From JBEBVQ01 sp964636205 (GTDB lineage: Bacteria; Bacteroidota; Bacteroidia; Chitinophagales; Chitinophagaceae): 7,905 nt of DNA. This document shows, piece by piece, positions 5,911 to 7,905 of the stretch; position 1 is the first letter of the stretch, and the number at the start of each line of letters is the position of its first letter. Location: NCBI GenBank assembly GCA_964636205.1, contig CAZWPF010000111.1, positions 1 through 7,905 on the forward strand. The letters run 5' to 3'. Both the position numbers and the translations under genes were made by a program. The notes beneath the pieces are model-generated. The model did not search any database. It was not told where the DNA came from and saw only the letters and a list, made by a program, of their open reading frames with translations.

Positions 5911-6828
5911 TTATCCGTTACCCTGTAATCCTCCTGTATGAATACATAAAATACTTGCGGCTTCGGGGAAATACCCGTTTCGGATTAAATCCATCACACC
6001 GTACATCATTTTTCCGGTATAAACCCTGTCGAGCTGAATGCCAGTCTGCTGAAAAAACTGCTCCATCCAATGAGTCAGATCAGCATTAACTTTCCCAAAT
6101 CCTCCAAAATGGTATTCATCTGTGATAGACCAGCGGGTATTTTGATTAGCATCCAGCCAATTACCGACTACATCCATTAGATAACGTCCCTGCTTCATGG
6201 GTGCGAATCCTAAGACATATTGATTTAACGACAAGCTTTGTCTGAGTCCGGCTAAGGTTGTACCCGATCCCACAGAAACGCAAATATGTGTATAGGTATT
6301 CGGAATAAAATTAGCGATCAATCCTGCCCCCCTCCGCCCCTCTTTATTGGCCCCACCTTCGGGTATAATATAAGGGTGATCCCATTGCACCTGAAGTTGA
6401 TCAAGCCAATCAGCATTGTCTTTCAGAGTATATTGTTCGCGGGCGACAAATTGCAGGCTCATTCCTGCATTTTTACAATGGATCAGCGTTGGCGTAGGTG
6501 CTTGTTCGAAATGTGCTCCTCTTACGACACCCACCGCCTTAATACCTATCATTTGGGCTGCTATGGCAAAGGCCGCAAGATGGTTAGACCAAGGCCCGCC
6601 AAAACTCAAGACTGTATTATACCCCTCCTTCTTAGCTGCTTCCAGATTATAAACCAGTTTAAACCATTTATTTCCGGAGATATGCGGATCGATCCGGTCG
6701 AGTCGGAGCATATCCAACTGAATCTGCCGGGATTTACCCCAGTCGACAGGTATAGCTTGGATGTCTGGCCTAAGGTGTTGAAGCCCTATGGGATCAATTA
6801 TATCCATACTCCCTGAGATAGGTCTCAT
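5911..6828 (-). CDS. PLP-dependent D-cysteine desulfhydrase / ACC deaminase family enzyme
   Basis: This 305-residue cytoplasmic enzyme belongs to fold-type II PLP enzymes, close to D-cysteine desulfhydrase and 1-aminocyclopropane-1-carboxylate deaminase. SGNKWFKL at 51-58 holds the PLP lysine, Lys54. FGGPWSNH at 76-83 gives the substrate-carboxylate loop (Ser81, Asn82, His83), GSGTT at 187-191 the phosphate-binding loop, and VYTGKMMYG at 269-277 and IHTGGLQGN at 296-304 complete the site. Thr271 and Thr298 occupy positions where true ACC deaminases have Glu and Leu (HLGG), which argues for a D-cysteine desulfhydrase-like or other D-amino-acid activity. Length is slightly short for the family. 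The ATG at 6828 overlaps the era stop codon region by 35 nt; an ATG at 6807, preceded by AGGGAG, would reduce this to 14 nt and is a real alternative. Overlap with era indicates a shared transcript. Confidence 0.9.
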   Translation of the reverse strand: MRPISGSMDIIDPIGLQHLRPDIQAIPVDWGKSRQIQLDMLRLDRIDPHISGNKWFKLVYNLEAAKKEGYNTVLSFGGPWSNHLAAFAIAAQMIGIKAVGVVRGAHFEQAPTPTLIHCKNAGMSLQFVAREQYTLKDNADWLDQLQVQWDHPYIIPEGGANKEGRRGAGLIANFIPNTYTHICVSVGSGTTLAGLRQSLSLNQYVLGFAPMKQGRYLMDVVGNWLDANQNTRWSITDEYHFGGFGKVNADLTHWMEQFFQQTGIQLDRVYTGKMMYGVMDLIRNGYFPEAASILCIHTGGLQGNG

Positions 6829-7681
6829 TATCCCGCCATTTGGGACGAACTTTTATGTGTAATTCCAGGTGCACCTTACACCCGCCTAAAAACTCTTCAA
6901 TTCTTTTTCGGGAATTGATGCCCAATTGCTTGATCATACTCCCCTGCTTTCCAATCATGATTATTTTCTGCGTTTCCCGACCTACGATGATCTCAGCTTT
7001 TATCACAGTGATTTCTGGTTTTTCCTGAAATGATTGCACCAGCACAGCTGTATGGTATGGAATTTCTTCATGATAGAGATTATAAATCTGCTCACGGATT
7101 AATTCACTTACAAAAAAGCGAACCGGTCGATCCGACACCCGGTCATCCGGATAATAAGGCGGAGCAACGGGCAGATATTTTAATATTAATGGGATTACCT
7201 GATCTATGCCGGCTTGTGTTTTGGCAGATACCGGTAGAATATCCCAGTCGGGAAACTGCTGTCTATAAGTTTCGGTAAGCAAGGCCACCTCTTTAGGATC
7301 TTTGATCAGATCAATTTTATTAAGCAAAAGAATTACTGGTACTTTCAACCTGAGCATTTCGGCTACCACTTCCAGATCAGCTACCGGCAATGTAATATCA
7401 TGGAGCAATAAAGCCACGTCTGCATCCTCCAATGCACTCTTCACATGTTGCATCATCTTTTGGTGCAACTTATACTTCGGTTCTACGATTCCGGGAGTAT
7501 CGGAAAATACGATTTGATAATCTTCTTCGGTCAGAATCCCTGCAATTCTGTGCCGGGTTGTTTGTACTTTATGAGAAGTAATCACTAGTTGTTCGCCTAA
7601 AAGGGCATTCATTAGTGTTGATTTCCCGGCGTTCGGTAACCCGAAAATATTCACAAACCCTGCTTTATGCTCATTATTCAT
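6794..7681 (-). CDS. era: GTPase Era, ribosome assembly factor
   Basis: Era binds the 3' end of 16S rRNA and couples GTP hydrolysis to 30S subunit maturation at the ribosome. The 295-residue protein is full length. The G domain shows G1 GLPNAGKS at 14-21 (P-loop), G2 around TTRHRI at 41-46, G3 DTPG at 61-64, G4 NKID at 121-124 and G5 SAK at 152-154. The C-terminal KH RNA-binding domain (about 200-285) has a GKQG loop at 244-247. The ATG at 7681 was preferred over a TTG eight codons upstream because family members begin a few residues before the KAGFVNI strand. It is the first gene of the leftward series, divergent from the tRNA gene, and its 3' end overlaps the PLP enzyme gene. No clear promoter matching the Bacteroidota consensus is visible on its side of the intergenic region. 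Confidence 0.97.
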   Translation of the reverse strand: MNNEHKAGFVNIFGLPNAGKSTLMNALLGEQLVITSHKVQTTRHRIAGILTEEDYQIVFSDTPGIVEPKYKLHQKMMQHVKSALEDADVALLLHDITLPVADLEVVAEMLRLKVPVILLLNKIDLIKDPKEVALLTETYRQQFPDWDILPVSAKTQAGIDQVIPLILKYLPVAPPYYPDDRVSDRPVRFFVSELIREQIYNLYHEEIPYHTAVLVQSFQEKPEITVIKAEIIVGRETQKIIMIGKQGSMIKQLGINSRKRIEEFLGGCKVHLELHIKVRPKWRDNETYLREYGYN

Positions 7682-7744
7682 AGCTGTAAAAATAAGGTCT
7701 GGCAAAGGATTTACGCTAGTTTCAGAAATTATTTTTGCAAGCTG

Positions 7745-7775
7745 ATTGTAGAACCAAATTATTATCCTACCTTTG
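7745..7775 (+). promoter_or_regulatory. Bacteroidota-type promoter of the tRNA-Met gene
   Basis: ATTG at 7745-7748 (the -33 box, consensus TTG/TTTG) and TACCTTTG at 7768-7775 (the -7 box, exact TAnnTTTG) are separated by 19 nt, the expected spacing for the primary sigma factor of this phylum. Transcription would start around 7780-7784, directly before the mature tRNA 5' end at 7785, leaving almost no 5' leader. Confidence 0.7.
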
Positions 7776-7784
7776 CATCCTCAT

Positions 7785-7856
<72 letters not shown>

Positions 7857-7857
7857 C

Positions 7858-7905
7858 AAAGAGGCATAACTGAGTCCTAACTCTGATATGCCTCTTTCTT
7901 TTTTT
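7858..7905 (+). terminator. Rho-independent terminator of the tRNA-Met gene
   Basis: A perfect 11-bp stem (AAAGAGGCATA 7858-7868, TATGCCTCTTT 7887-7897) continues, after single mismatches, into an inner GAGT/ACTC stem (7872-7875, 7880-7883) with the tetraloop CCTA. A T-rich run follows to the end of the window. The stem begins two bases after the tRNA discriminator base, so the primary transcript is essentially tRNA plus terminator, a single-gene unit. Confidence 0.92.

Noticed and set aside
6286..6816. Plus-strand 176-codon ORF opposite the PLP enzyme gene
   Set aside because: Although long, it lies entirely antisense to an enzyme with all catalytic motifs, and its translation has no recognisable features.

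Overview
The window reads as ordinary chromosomal core sequence from a member of the Bacteroidota, probably in the Chitinophagales/Saprospirales range. Three things point there. One gene encodes a secreted PKD-domain protein ending in a gliding-motility/T9SS type B sorting domain. Another is a DUF4105 (Lnb-type) membrane protein, a family centred on Bacteroidota. The best promoter, in front of the tRNA, fits the TTG-N19-TAnnTTTG Bacteroidota consensus, and clear Shine-Dalgarno sequences are mostly absent. The assignment below phylum level is a guess.

Layout: nine protein genes all lie on the minus strand, so transcription runs right to left. One tRNA gene lies on the plus strand at the right edge. 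In order of transcription the genes are era (GTPase, ribosome assembly), a PLP enzyme of the D-cysteine desulfhydrase/ACC deaminase family, a DUF4105/Lnb-like protein, an alpha/beta hydrolase, a large PKD/T9SS cargo protein, nadD, a YtxH-type small membrane protein, a holin-superfamily-III membrane protein and a small basic unknown protein. A strong hairpin terminator at about 15-55 closes the series. The first five genes overlap or are separated by 39 nt or less and look like one transcription unit. nadD has its own candidate promoter. A 163-nt gap then precedes the last three genes, which look like a separate envelope-associated cassette resembling in layout the YqjD-YqjE-YqjK cluster of enterobacteria.

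At the right edge, an initiator-type tRNA-Met(CAT) is transcribed divergently from era, with a good promoter upstream and a strong terminator immediately behind it.

I see no CRISPR array, insertion sequence, phage integration signature, defence system or clear pseudogene. No previously undescribed system stands out. The points most worth a second look are the ytxH-holin-unknown cassette with complementary charges, the Lnb-like/hydrolase pair with the T9SS cargo gene, the residues that argue against ACC deaminase activity, the Cys-rich N-terminal region of the PKD protein, and a possible leaderless nadD transcript.
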